DNA of 64,000 nucleotides from Castanea sativa (Eukaryota; Streptophyta; Magnoliopsida; Fagales; Fagaceae). The stretch lies in contig NC_134016.1 of the NCBI RefSeq assembly GCF_040712315.1, positions 19,808,390-19,872,389 on the forward strand. Reading direction: 5' to 3'. The position numbers and the translations under genes were made by a program. The notes under the pieces are model-generated. The model ran no database searches. It was not told the origin of the DNA and worked only from the letters and a program-made list of their open reading frames with translations. Positions 1 through 9,278 of this stretch are shown here, in pieces; position 1 is the stretch's first letter; each line of letters begins with the position of its first letter.

Positions 1-546
1 GGAAAGCTAAAATTCAGATTTATGATAGAAATCCTGACCCAACGTTTATAATCGAAACGCGAACCAAAGGTATAAGTTGACCTTGACCCAATGATTATAA
101 AGAATTACGAACCAAAGGTATAAAGTTTGAACGCCACAAGGAAGAATCCTTGATAAGTTCACAGTTCTTGAAGAACCAAAAGAGAGCAAAGCCTCACATT
201 TTCTGATTTTTATTCAATAATATTATGAAAAACGTTTACAAATTTCAGAGCCTATTTAAGGGCTTCATAAAACTTGACAGACAAGAAAATATATTCTAAA
301 ATAACTCCTAATTAATACCTTACCATATCAGGAATCAAATTTGACCTAAAAAGCATTAAATGCACCTAAAAACAAGGAAAATACCTAAAAAACGTACTAA
401 ATAATAAAACCCTAAATAAAAGTTGATTTGGTCTGAAATTAGCAGATCCAAAATAGGAAAAAATCAGCCTTAACTGATATAGAGCTGGAAAGTCAATCAG
501 TCATTAATTCATATCATAAATCACTCACAATTAAGCCAGATCAGCC
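1..546 (-). mobile_element. 3' LTR of a minus-strand Ty3/gypsy element, cut by the window edge
   Basis: Read on the minus strand this has the layout of an LTR. There is a TATA-like CCTTAAATAGGC (plus 250-261), then a leader containing CTTTGCTCTCTTTTGG. It directly follows a gypsy polyprotein C-terminus at 547-798, as expected for a 3' LTR. The other end lies outside the window, so neither the LTR pair nor a target-site duplication can be checked. The assignment is inferred from order and look. Confidence 0.55.
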
Positions 547-798
547 CTAAATAGCTTGAATTAAATTTATTACGTTTTCAGCTTCCTTTGGGCCAAGCTT
601 GGAATGTCCTGCGTTAGAATCAGCCCAAATCTCTTGAATCAGCCCATTAAGTGCTTCTTTGATCTTCTTGGATTTTGCTCTTGTAATAGGCCCAACTGGA
701 ACATGCAATGGATCCTTGAATGCCCCTGAATCATCAAACCCTTCTTCTACTTCTATATCTAAGTCATTGTACAATTTACTAATTGTTACTCTCTTCAT
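547..798 (-). pseudogene. C-terminal tail of a Ty3/gypsy Gag-Pol polyprotein
   Basis: An 83-codon reading frame starts at an ATG (798) and ends at 547. Its middle reads GPITRAKSKKIKEALNGLIQ, a motif I recognise from the extreme C-terminus of plant Ty3/gypsy (chromovirus-like) polyproteins, where it follows integrase. No integrase, RNase H or reverse transcriptase sequence is recognisable upstream (above 800), so this is only the tail of a truncated or rearranged element. The adjoining LTR-like DNA at 1-546 supports this. It is not a host gene. Confidence 0.65.
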
Positions 799-1116
799 TT
801 TTTGATGCTGTTTGGTATTTTTTTTATATTACTTACAATATATATAGTATTCATTTTCTATACTTCACTGGAAAAAAAAAAGGATTGATTAGATATGCCT
901 ACAAATTTTGGAGTGAATTCAGTACTAATAATAAAAATGAATAGATACGGACTTATAACAATTTTAACGGAGTAATATTATATTATTTAAGCATATTTTA
1001 TATCTTATTTATTCATGTTCAAGATATAGTGGATTATTTAATTAAAAAAAAAAGTTATAGTGGACTAGCCTATATGCACGCCCTCGCGTACGTGTTCAGA
1101 GGCTCTTTTATTTTTA

Positions 1117-1330
1117 AGTAAATATTAATAATTTGTATTAATTATAATTTAGTATTGCTACATTTTCTAATAATAAAATACCTAAGGGTGTGATGAAAAA
1201 AATACCTTGGGGTGTGATTAGTGTTATGCGTTTGTGAATGAAATATTTTTTTCATCACACTCCTATGTTTTTTATAATTAGAAAATGTAGCAATTCCAAA
1301 TTATAATGAATACAAATTATTAATCTTTAC
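1117..1330. mobile_element. Foldback MITE
   Basis: The two halves are imperfect inverted repeats of about 85-90 bp. The left arm begins GTAAATATTAATAATTTGTA and the right arm ends as its near complement (...AAATTATTAATCTTTAC). Both arms also carry GCTACATTTTCTAAT and GTGTGATGAAAAAAAT in inverted order. There is no coding capacity. Target-site duplications are not clear because both flanks are A/T-rich. Confidence 0.7.
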
Positions 1331-1353
1331 CAAAAAAAAAGAAAAAGTTACAA

Positions 1354-1607
1354 GGTACTTGAGCTTGGTGAGCTTGAGTACCGTAGAAATAAAATAAAAA
1401 GCATTTTATTTATAAAAGGTACTCGAGCATGTTATACTCGAGTATTGTGTTACATGGTACTCGAGTATACCAAGCTCGAGTACCACATTATTTTTTTTAA
1501 TTGCCCAATTTCCACCTCAATAGTGCCATGGTGGCAAAACTTCTAGGAACTCGAGTGTCTTAAACTCGAGTTCCAAATGGTACTTGAGTTTGCCAAACTC
1601 GAGTACC
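1354..1607. repeat. Five 29-nt palindromic units with CTCGAG-type cores
   Basis: Five near-palindromes lie at 1354-1382, 1418-1446, 1456-1484, 1546-1574 and 1579-1607. Each is exactly 29 nt and reads GGTACTCGAG, nine spacer bases, CTCGAGTACC, with small variations (unit 4 starts GGAACTCGAG). Each can fold into a hairpin with a roughly 10-12 bp stem. Spacing between units varies (5-64 bp), so this is not a simple tandem array. I do not recognise the parent element. Confidence 0.8.
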
Positions 1608-1611
1608 ATAA

Positions 1612-2050
1612 AAGTGGTATTTCCCTATTTAGTTCCAAAACAGTGTTTTTTTGCTACAAATTTCGAAAAAAGATGGTATTTGGCCATTTTCACCGCTTCC
1701 CAAGTACAAGTGTACGTGGATAATAAAGGGCAATACAGGGCAAAATGGGTCACAATTTTCTGACCCAAACTTGATTTATTTTTACCCGAAGTAAAAGTGG
1801 GTTGACCCGACCTGACCCGACCAACGACCGGATCTGAACCCGAACTATTTAAAAAAAAAAAAATAAAATTAAGACAATATTGGACTAGTTGTTTGTTGTG
1901 AGCATTAAGGAAACAATTGATACATTTACATAACTGCATGCAAATTAATTAAAAGATGAATGGTTGAGCATTCTATAATGAGTAAAGATTTTTAGATATC
2001 AAAACCCGAGCCACCCGACTCGACCGATGTTATGTACAAATCCCTCAGCT
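1612..2050. other. No gene seen; start of a hAT-like remnant
   Basis: There is no plausible coding sequence. A GC-richer patch (about 1795-1850) repeats CCCGACC-type words, then AT-rich spacer follows to about 2000. This composition matches the terminal parts of some plant hAT elements and pairs with similar DNA at 2395-2547. Confidence 0.4.
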
Positions 2051-2235
2051 CCGGCAAGATCAAGCTTCGATTCGCGGAGATCTGGCGAGAACTCGACTGT
2101 ATTTGGTAAGATCGAGCTTCGATTCGAGGAGATCCAGCAATATCAAGCTAAGATTCGAGGAGATCCGACGATATCAAGCTTAGATTCGAGGAGATCTGTC
2201 GAGATCAAGCTTAGATTTGTGGAGTTCCAACCAAA
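2045..2235. repeat. Degenerate tandem repeat of about 30 bp
   Basis: The words ATCAAGCTTAGATTCGAGG and GGAGATCC recur about five times at roughly 30-bp spacing (for example near 2057, 2110, 2143, 2175 and 2207). Units have diverged. It lies inside the GC-rich hAT-like remnant. Confidence 0.65.
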
Positions 2236-2334
2236 TCTCAGCTATTTTTAGCTAAAAAAATGCAGAATTCGGCGAGAAAATGTAGATTCCAGCGAGTATT
2301 ACCAGATTCTGGCAAGTATTTCCAGATTCCAGCA

Positions 2335-2365
<31 letters not shown>

Positions 2366-2394
2366 CCAGATTTCGATGTTTTCTATATTTCGGC

Positions 2395-2547
2395 GAGCCA
2401 CCCGACCCGACCGACGCTCACCCTCACCCAAAACCGACTCGACCGATTTTTCCGGCGGTCGGTTTCGGGTTTCTCCGCCCTCCACTCGACGCCAGCGGGT
2501 TGAGTCCAAAACCGACCCGACCCGACCCATGGACAGCCCTGGTAAAA
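2395..2547. mobile_element. Terminal part of a decayed hAT-like element
   Basis: The segment is rich in CCCGACCCGACC words and ends at CATGGACAGCCCTGG. Read on the minus strand this is CCAGGGCTGTCCATGGGT, a terminus typical of plant hAT elements. A matching left end and an 8-bp duplication could not be fixed; the left end may lie near 1735. The overlapping open frames here are composition artefacts. Confidence 0.4.
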
Positions 2548-3283
2548 CTTGTCTCTCCAAAAACATAAATTGGCCAATAAAAAAAAAACAGAATTATAAA
2601 ATATAAATAGATTATATGAAGTTAATAAAAGGCATAGTAAAATTTATTATTTTTGTGAAAATAATACATGATAATTTTTTTTCTCTTACAAGAATGCATG
2701 ATAATTATTTATTAAGGCATGTAGTAAATAAATTACATACCTAGTATGAGCAATAAAATGTTGTTTAAGAAATTTTAGGTTTTATCAAGTCAGATCTAAT
2801 AATGCACTTTTCAAATTGTGTGTTTAATACTTCAATATGCTTAGTTTTTTTTTTAATTTTTTAATTTGCTTTAGTACTCAAACACTTCAGTATTTTGTTG
2901 ATTTTTAGATCATAAATGAGTGCAAAGTTACATGGGATGTTAATTTGAAAGAAAATCAAGTTTTTTTTTTTTTAGAGATTTCTTAAAACAATTATTTCTT
3001 AAAATAATTATTAATTGGTATAATACTTTGCTATTTGTGTCAAATAATTGTTTTATATGCTAGGAATCTAGTGTATTCCACAAATTTCTTAATATTGTGA
3101 GTGGTAAATGAAGTTATTTTTTCATAAGCAGATAAAAGTTTCAACTAAACAAAAATTATCCCATAACATTAAAAATATACCGTAGATACTATATAAGTAT
3201 GCAATTTAGATTTAATTTTTATATAAAACTTATCGATATTTCAATTATTCAAAATGTATATTTTTTTTCAATTTTATATGAAA
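2548..3283. other. AT-rich spacer, no gene seen
   Basis: Low-complexity A/T sequence with several poly-T/poly-A runs and no sustained coding frame, RNA gene or repeat structure that I can recognise. It is the left flank of the Tat retrotransposon. Confidence 0.6.
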
Positions 3284-3288
3284 GATAG

Positions 3289-3796
3289 TGTGAGGACCCG
3301 AGGACCTAAGAACCCGAAGACCCGAAGAAAGGAAGGCCAACGTTTAGAATGAAAGATGAGGTCTCTCCAGGTGTGCCCGAAGATGAGGTGGCATGGACGA
3401 TAACTAAATGAGGGGCATGTTACAAATATCTGGTTGTAATAGGCTGATTTGGAAGGTTGCATTAAATGCTTGGCAACAACCATTCTGGCCGCATTAATTA
3501 GCAAACATCTCCTCTATCCGTCGCATTAATGTGGACATGACCTGAACAGTACGGGATGCAAAGTGGAATCTTGTTCCATTGCCGACGGACAAGTGTCACG
3601 GGAAAAGGACTGCAGATTGCAAGGTGTAAGGCTACGATGAAAGCAAAGAATAGTATAAATAGGAATCAAGAGATTACGAGAAAGGGGCTTTTTGTTGTTG
3701 AACCCTCTCTACCAAATGTATTGTATGAGGACTCTTTAGTGAATAGAGCAACAGTAACGTTTTGAAGTTGATTTTATGAGCTTTTTGGTCCTTACA
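3289..3796 (+). repeat. 5' LTR of the Tat element
   Basis: 508 bp, starting TGTGAGGACC and ending GGTCCTTACA, directly followed two bases later by the primer-binding site. It matches the 3' LTR over its first ~140 and last ~190 bp without a visible difference. All differences sit in six short blocks in the middle. The left duplication GATAG is at 3284-3288. Confidence 0.95.
3654..3661 (+). promoter_or_regulatory. TATA box of the 5' LTR promoter
   Basis: TATAAATA, about 135 bp before the LTR end, in the position expected for the pol II promoter that drives the genomic transcript. The same motif is at 13513-13520 in the 3' LTR. No experimental start site is implied. Confidence 0.6.
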
Positions 3797-3798
3797 AT

Positions 3799-3816
3799 TG
3801 GCGCCGTCTGTGGGAA
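3799..3816 (+). promoter_or_regulatory. Primer-binding site
   Basis: TGGCGCCGTCTGTGGGAA begins two bases after the LTR end. TGGCGCC at its start complements the 3' CCA end of a tRNA, as needed to prime minus-strand DNA synthesis. The sequence is of the kind seen in plant Tat elements. I did not determine which tRNA is used. Confidence 0.8.
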
Positions 3817-3850
3817 CAACAACAGCGTAGCATATTCCATTTAGAAGTGT

Positions 3851-5920
3851 ATGGCGGAAGTGTATTTGGAAGGGGAAGAATCAGTAAGCTCACGAGGCAG
3901 GGACGTAGCTGCAAGTCTCCAACGTGATAAGGGGAAAGGGCATACTTCGGGGGTGGTGAAGGCATATGATGGCGATCATAGGGCTGAGCAGCGATCGTTA
4001 ACTGAGGGGCATATGTCTCGCGATGATGTGTTGCGACAGATGCAATCTGAGATAGCGTATTTACGCAAGCATGTGGATAGTAAGAAGCGGAGACGTAAGG
4101 ATAATGCTAGCTCTTCCAGTGATAGTTCGGAAGCGAGCCCGGGAGGAATTCATCCTCCAGTGATTGATCCTATTCGAAGTATGACCCGTGCTAGTGTGTC
4201 TTCGGGCGTTAGGGCAAAGCAGCTGAAAGTGACGAAGATGCCCGATACTGATGGAATATATCGCGAGGATGGGAGTGATGCAATGGGTAAAGCCCTGAGA
4301 CAAATTGCCAAATCCCCTTTTGTGGCAAGGATAAACAGGGCAAAGCTACCTCGTAGGTTTTCCCAACCCATCTTTACTGTGTATAATGGGAGGACTGACC
4401 CTGTAGAGCACGTTAGTCATTTTAGTCAGAAGATGGCCGTTTATTCGAATAATGAAGCATTGATGTGTATAGTTTCTCCCTCCAGTTTGGGGCCCGTGGC
4501 AATGAGGTGGTTTGATGCTTTGGCAGAAGGTTCCTTGAGGTCTTTTGAGGAATTGACTAGGGCATTTGGAGCAAGGTTCATAACTTGTACAAGGATTCCA
4601 AAACCTTTGGATGCTCTACTGTCTATGTCCATGAGGGAAGGCGAAACACTCAAAACCTATTCTGACCGATACTGGGAAACGTATAATGAAATTGATGGGG
4701 ATGTGGAAAGTGTAGCCGTGAGAACTTTCAAGGTGGGTCTTCCCACGGAGCATGGGTTAAGGAAGTCTTTGACAATGAAGGCCGCGATAGATATGCGTCA
4801 GCTTATGGACCGGATAGATAAATATAAACGGGTAGAGGAGGATCAGATGCAAAGCAAAGGCAAAGTGAAAGGGTATCTAGAGAGGAAGGATCTTCGGGAA
4901 GGGGGGTTTCAAGGTGTTCAGCCCAAACGAGACTTTACAAGCCATCCGAGGACCGCCGAGCCTCCTCTAGTTAACTCACTGTTTAAGGAGCCTGTGCATC
5001 ACATCCTGGAGAAAATTCGGCATGAGCCATACTTTAGGCCACCAAACAAAATGAGTGGCGATGCATCCCTGAGGAACCAAAACCTCCACTGCCATTACCA
5101 CCAAGATAAGGGGCATACCACGGAGAAGTGCAGGACGTTGCGCGACCATTTAAATCAATTGATTAGGGCCGGGAAGATCAACCACTTATTGGCAAAGCCG
5201 AATGGGAACCAGGAACAACTAGATACTCGGAAATTTTGGGGTCAGGCCCCTCAACCATCTTTAGGCACTATTAACGTCATCTTGACCCAGCCGAGAGGAG
5301 ACTTTGGGAACCCTTCTCGGGTCATGTCCGTTCAAAACAAGTGTGGGACTAAGGACGTGGAAGATAATCATCAAACAAATAAAAGACTCAGATCCTCGGC
5401 GACGCTTACTTTGGGTTTCTCTGATAAGGATAAAGAGGGAACGTTTCAACCCCACGACGATGCCTTGGTCGTCACAGTTCGTATCGGGGGATATGATGTA
5501 AGACGAGTCTTGGTGGATGATGGAAGTGGTGCCGAGATTATGTATCCGGACCTATTCAATGGATTAAAGTTGAAAGAGGAGGACTTGGAAGAATACGACC
5601 ATCCCTTGGTCGGTTTTGATGGAAACCAGGTGATCCCACGAGGAATGATTAGGCTGCCCGTGCAGGTTGAGGGTTCCGAGGTACAGGTAAACTTCATAGT
5701 TGTTATGGCGTATTCTCCATACACGGCCATTTTGGCCAGACCGTGGTTGCATGCAATGGAGGCAGTTTCATCAACTTTACATGTGATGGTGAAGTACCCT
5801 ACAGGGGGAAGCGTGGGAGTGTTATATGGCAGTCAAACAGTGGCTAGGCAATGTCTAATGTCTGCCACTATTCGTACGGGCCGAGGTTCGTTGGAAGGGC
5901 AAGTTCCTGAAACATTATAG
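3851..5920 (+). CDS. gag-pro: Gag-protease of the Tat element
   Basis: A 689-aa frame from an ATG 35 bp after the primer-binding site. It encodes the capsid/nucleocapsid precursor and an aspartic protease. The N-terminal ~150 residues are basic and Ser-rich. A retrotransposon gag domain lies at about residues 180-300 (MRWFDALAEGSLRSFEEL and following). A zinc knuckle CHYHQDKGHTTEKC (C-x2-H-x4-H-x4-C) lies near residue 420. The protease active-site segment LVDDGSGAEI lies near residue 555. The ORF ends at a TAG (5918-5920), but the same frame stays open through the pol region. Length and order fit the Tat group. No frameshift is seen inside. Confidence 0.92.
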   Translation: MAEVYLEGEESVSSRGRDVAASLQRDKGKGHTSGVVKAYDGDHRAEQRSLTEGHMSRDDVLRQMQSEIAYLRKHVDSKKRRRKDNASSSSDSSEASPGGIHPPVIDPIRSMTRASVSSGVRAKQLKVTKMPDTDGIYREDGSDAMGKALRQIAKSPFVARINRAKLPRRFSQPIFTVYNGRTDPVEHVSHFSQKMAVYSNNEALMCIVSPSSLGPVAMRWFDALAEGSLRSFEELTRAFGARFITCTRIPKPLDALLSMSMREGETLKTYSDRYWETYNEIDGDVESVAVRTFKVGLPTEHGLRKSLTMKAAIDMRQLMDRIDKYKRVEEDQMQSKGKVKGYLERKDLREGGFQGVQPKRDFTSHPRTAEPPLVNSLFKEPVHHILEKIRHEPYFRPPNKMSGDASLRNQNLHCHYHQDKGHTTEKCRTLRDHLNQLIRAGKINHLLAKPNGNQEQLDTRKFWGQAPQPSLGTINVILTQPRGDFGNPSRVMSVQNKCGTKDVEDNHQTNKRLRSSATLTLGFSDKDKEGTFQPHDDALVVTVRIGGYDVRRVLVDDGSGAEIMYPDLFNGLKLKEEDLEEYDHPLVGFDGNQVIPRGMIRLPVQVEGSEVQVNFIVVMAYSPYTAILARPWLHAMEAVSSTLHVMVKYPTGGSVGVLYGSQTVARQCLMSATIRTGRGSLEGQVPETL

Positions 5921-5926
5921 CAATTA
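5918..5926 (+). promoter_or_regulatory. TAG stop in a leaky (CAATTA) context between protease and RT
   Basis: TAG followed at once by CAATTA matches the CAR-YYA 3' context of classic plant-type stop-codon readthrough. The frame after it stays open through the start of RT, and the first in-frame ATG of the pol part lies well inside the RT domain. Either this is a functional readthrough signal or a single-base decay event (for example loss of a glutamine codon) that happens to have this context. Sequence alone cannot decide. Confidence 0.5.
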
Positions 5927-8900
5927 AAGGAGGTTGCTCAGGAAGTCGGCCCAGTTGAAGATGAAGGGTCCGCCGAGAAGCTAACCAAGGTAATTATTGG
6001 GGAAGATAAAGAGAAGTATTTTCAAGTCGGATCCAAGCTGCCGACACAGGAAAGAGAAGAGTTGATTCAATTCCTGCGAGATAATATTGATGTTTTTGCA
6101 TGGACGACTTATGATGTGCCAGGAATTAATCCAGAGGTTATCTGCCACCATTTGAACGTTAACCCTCATGTGACGCCTAGACAGCAACCTCCTCGGCGAG
6201 CATCTCAAGAGCACGCCGAGGCAGTTAAAGAGGAGGTTGGGAAGCTAAAGCAAGCCGGTGCGATCAAGGAGATCTTCTATCCTGAATGGCTGGCCAATAC
6301 TGTCGTAGTGAAAAAGAAGAATGGGAAATGGAGAGTCTGTATTGATTTTACAGATCTGAATAGGGCATGTCCCAAGGATCCTTTCCCTATTCCTAGAATT
6401 GACCAATTGGTGGATGCAACTGTGGGGCACCCCCGAATGAGCTTCTTGGATGCGTTCCAAGGGTATCACCAGATCCCGTTGTCACTGAATGATCAGGAGA
6501 AGACGGCTTTTCGTGCCCCGAATGGTAATTACCATTATCGAGTAATGCCCTTTGGTCTAAAGAATGCAGGGTCCACTTATCAACGAATGGTGACCAGAAT
6601 GTTCGATGCGCAGTTGGGACGTAACATGGAGGCTTATATCGATGACATGGTAATCAAAAGTAAGAAGACAGAAGACCATTTGACAGATTTGCAGGAGACC
6701 TTCTCGGTGTTAAGAAAGTATAAGTTACGCTTGAATGCGTCAAAGTGTTCATTCGGAGTGGGCTCGGGAAAATTTTTGGGGTACATGATTACTCATCGGG
6801 GAATTGAAGTTAATCCTGACCAAATTAAGGCTGTCTTAGGATTGCATCCCCCTCGGAGTCCTAAAGAGGTGCAGAGGTTAGCTGGCATGATTGCAGCCTT
6901 GAACAGGTTCATTTCGCGGTCGGCAGACAGGTGCCGCCCATTTTATCGCCTTTTGCACAGGTGGAAAGATTTCCAGTGGTCTAACGAATGCAATTTGGCT
7001 TTTGAGGATTTAAAGCAATACCTATCTAGACCGCCGATACTATCAACGCCCGAGAAGGAAGAAGTGCTATATGCTTATCTAGCCGTCACAAATCACTCCG
7101 TAAGTCTTGTCTTAATACGGAATGATGACGGGGTCCAGAAACCAATATACTATGTTAGCAAGTCCTTGCAAGAAGTTGAACAGCGATACCTACTACTGGA
7201 AAAGGCGCTTCTAGCCGTGGTGCACGCAACAAGGAAATTGCCTCATTACTTCCAAGCTCACACCGTGGTGATACTCACTCAGTTGCCTCTACAAGCTATC
7301 ACGCGGAGATCGGATTATACGGGTCGTGTAGCAAAGTGGGGAACCAAGCTGGGTGCTTATGATATCAAGTATATGCCCCGGACGGCTATCAAAGGGCAAG
7401 TCCTTGCCGACTTCGTAGCCGAGTTCACGGACGGTCAGGCGTATCCCGAAGATGCCGTGATGTCAATAATGTCCATTGGAACGGAAACCATCACTCCATG
7501 GGAAGTCTACACGGATGGGGCATCAAATCGAAAGGGAGCCGGGGTTGGAGTTGTGTTAATATCCCCCGAGAAACTAGTCATTGAAAAGTCATTGAGGTTG
7601 GGATTCCCAGCAACTAATAATGAGGCCGAGTACGAGGCTCTCTTAGTGGGCTCCCAAATGGTTAAACATTTGGGAGGAAAAGTAGTGAGGGTGTTCTGTG
7701 ATTCCCGATTGGTGGTCGGGCAAGTTAATGGAGAGTTTGAGGCAAAAGATGAGCGGATGAAAAGTTATCTGAAACGAGTCCAAGGGGTATTGGGTTTGTT
7801 TGACAGTTTCAAGGTACAGCAAGTCCCAAGGGGACATAACTCTCATGCTGACTCGTTAGCAATGTTAGCCACTTCGCTGGGATCGAAGTTACCGCGTATG
7901 GTTCTGGTGGAGGATTTGTTGTCCTCTAGCTTAACCAGCATCCCGGCGGTACGGGTTCACAGCATTCATGTAGGCCCAAGCTGGATGGACCCAATTATAG
8001 CTTTCTTACAGCACGGAATACTACCTGAAGATAGAAAGATGGCCGAGACGATACGAAGAAGCGCACCCCGTTACTGGCTATCGGAGGAGAAGAAACTCTA
8101 TAGGCGTTCCTATGCAGGTCCGTACCTCCTTTGCGTACATCCTGAAGCCGTGGAACCTTTGCTGGAAGAACTGCATGAGGGTGTGTGTGGGAGCCACACT
8201 GGAGGAAGATCATTAGCTCATAGAGCCATGACCCAAGGGTATTGGTGGCCAAGCATGCAGAGAACCTCTCAAGAGTATGCCAAGAAGTGTGATCAATGTC
8301 AAAGGTTTGCACCCAATGTACATCAACCAGGAGGTAACTTAAATCCGTTGTCCAGCCCATGGCCCTTTGCTAAATGGGGTTTAGATATCGTCGGGCCGTT
8401 TCCTCGGGCAACAGGTAATAGGAGATGGCTCATCGTCGGCACGGATTACTTCACGAAATGGGTGGAGGCCGAGGCATTAGCCAACATTAGGGATGTGGAT
8501 GCAAAAAGATTCATCTGGAAAAATATCATAACTCGCTTCGGGGTCCCACACACCTTGATATCTGATAATGGTCTTCAATTTGATAGCAAAGTTTTCCGGC
8601 GGTACTGCGCAGAAATGGGAATAAGAAATGGATATTCCACACCGTATTATCCCCAAGGAAATGGACAAGCCGAAGCAACAAATAAAGTCATCTTGGCAGG
8701 TTTGAAGAAACGATTGGATGACGCTAAAGGAGGCTGGGTAGAAGAATTACCTCATGTACTATGGGCTTATCGCACTACACCCCGAAGATCAACAGGCGAG
8801 ACTCCCTATTCAATGACATATGGGATGGAAGCTATAATACCATTAGAGTCAGGTTTTCCCACCCTGAAGTCCGACCAGTATGACGAAGCGAGCAATCATG

Positions 8901-9220
8901 ATCTGATGAATGATTGTTTGAATACAATTGAGGAGAGTAGAGAAATAGCCAATGTGAAGATGGGCAACTATCAACAGAAACTCAAGCAGACATATGACAA
9001 AGGAGTTAAGACCAGGCCCTTGGTACCAGGAGATTTAGTACTAAGAAAGGTAGTGGGGGTAGCAAAGAATCCTGCCTGGGGAAAGTTGGGTCCTAACTGG
9101 GAGGGGCCATATAGAATTACCTCAGTAGCAGGTGTAGGGGCTTATCGCTTAGAAGATCTGGATGAGAGGGTGATTCCTCGTCCTTGGAATGTAAATAACT
9201 TACGACGATATTATTATTAA
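5921..9220 (+). CDS. pol: Pol region of the Tat element: RT, RNase H, archaeal-type RNase H, integrase
   Basis: An open frame of 1,099 codons, in the same frame as gag-pro and ending at TAA (9218-9220). A frame drawn from 6062 would start at TTG; there is no ATG before the RT core. Reverse transcriptase has the AYIDDM active site at about 6631-6648. The first RNase H (about 7040-7430) lacks the usual leading catalytic Asp, having YLAVTNHSVS. A second RNase H begins with YTDGAS at about 7506. Integrase has the HHCC zinc finger (HEGVCGSH ... CDQC, about 8173-8300) and DDE residues in LDIVGPF, SDNGLQF and GQAEATNK. These convert genomic RNA to DNA and insert it. No internal frameshift is visible. 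Confidence 0.92.
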   Translation, partial: QLKEVAQEVGPVEDEGSAEKLTKVIIGEDKEKYFQVGSKLPTQEREELIQFLRDNIDVFAWTTYDVPGINPEVICHHLNVNPHVTPRQQPPRRASQEHAEAVKEEVGKLKQAGAIKEIFYPEWLANTVVVKKKNGKWRVCIDFTDLNRACPKDPFPIPRIDQLVDATVGHPRMSFLDAFQGYHQIPLSLNDQEKTAFRAPNGNYHYRVMPFGLKNAGSTYQRMVTRMFDAQLGRNMEAYIDDMVIKSKKTEDHLTDLQETFSVLRKYKLRLNASKCSFGVGSGKFLGYMITHRGIEVNPDQIKAVLGLHPPRSPKEVQRLAGMIAALNRFISRSADRCRPFYRLLHRWKDFQWSNECNLAFEDLKQYLSRPPILSTPEKEEVLYAYLAVTNHSVSLVLIRNDDGVQKPIYYVSKSLQEVEQRYLLLEKALLAVVHATRKLPHYFQAHTVVILTQLPLQAITRRSDYTGRVAKWGTKLGAYDIKYMPRTAIKGQVLADFVAEFTDGQAYPEDAVMSIMSIGTETITPWEVYTDGASNRKGAGVGVVLISPEKLVIEKSLRLGFPATNNEAEYEALLVGSQMVKHLGGKVVRVFCDSRLVVGQVNGEFEAKDERMKSYLKRVQGVLGLFDSFKVQQVPRGHNSHADSLAMLATSLGSKLPRMVLVEDLLSSSLTSIPAVRVHSIHVGPSWMDPIIAFLQHGILPEDRKMAETIRRSAPRYWLSEEKKLYRRSYAGPYLLCVHPEAVEPLLEELHEGVCGSHTGGRSLAHRAMTQGYWWPSMQRTSQEYAKKCDQCQRFAPNVHQPGGNLNPLSSPWPFAKWGLDIVGPFPRATGNRRWLIVGTDYFTKWVEAEALANIRDVDAKRFIWKNIITRFGVPHTLISDNGLQFDSKVFRRYCAEMGIRNGYSTPYYPQGNGQAEATNKVILAGLKKRLDDAKGGWVEELPHVLWAYRTTPRRSTGETPYSMTYGMEAIIPLESGFPTLKSDQYDEASNHDLMNDCLNTIEESREIANVKMGNYQQKLKQTYDKGVKTRPLVPGDLVLRKVVGVAKNPAWGKLGPNWEGPYRITSVAGVGAYRLEDLDERVIPRPWNVNNLRRYYY

Positions 9221-9278
9221 GAAAAGAATTTCCTTTTATATGAGGCTTCTGTTCGTTTCAATTCCGTACCGACAAAAA

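Noticed and set aside
1354..1607. CRISPR-like array
   Set aside because: Units are palindromes with irregular spacers of 5-64 bp in plant nuclear DNA, with no cas genes. They are hairpin repeats.
2252..2606. Overlapping open frames on both strands
   Set aside because: They arise from GC-rich CCCGACC repeats and a long T run inside a hAT-like remnant; no protein family is recognisable.
3851..9220. Many reverse-strand open frames inside gag-pol
   Set aside because: All are shadows of the strong plus-strand retroelement frames.
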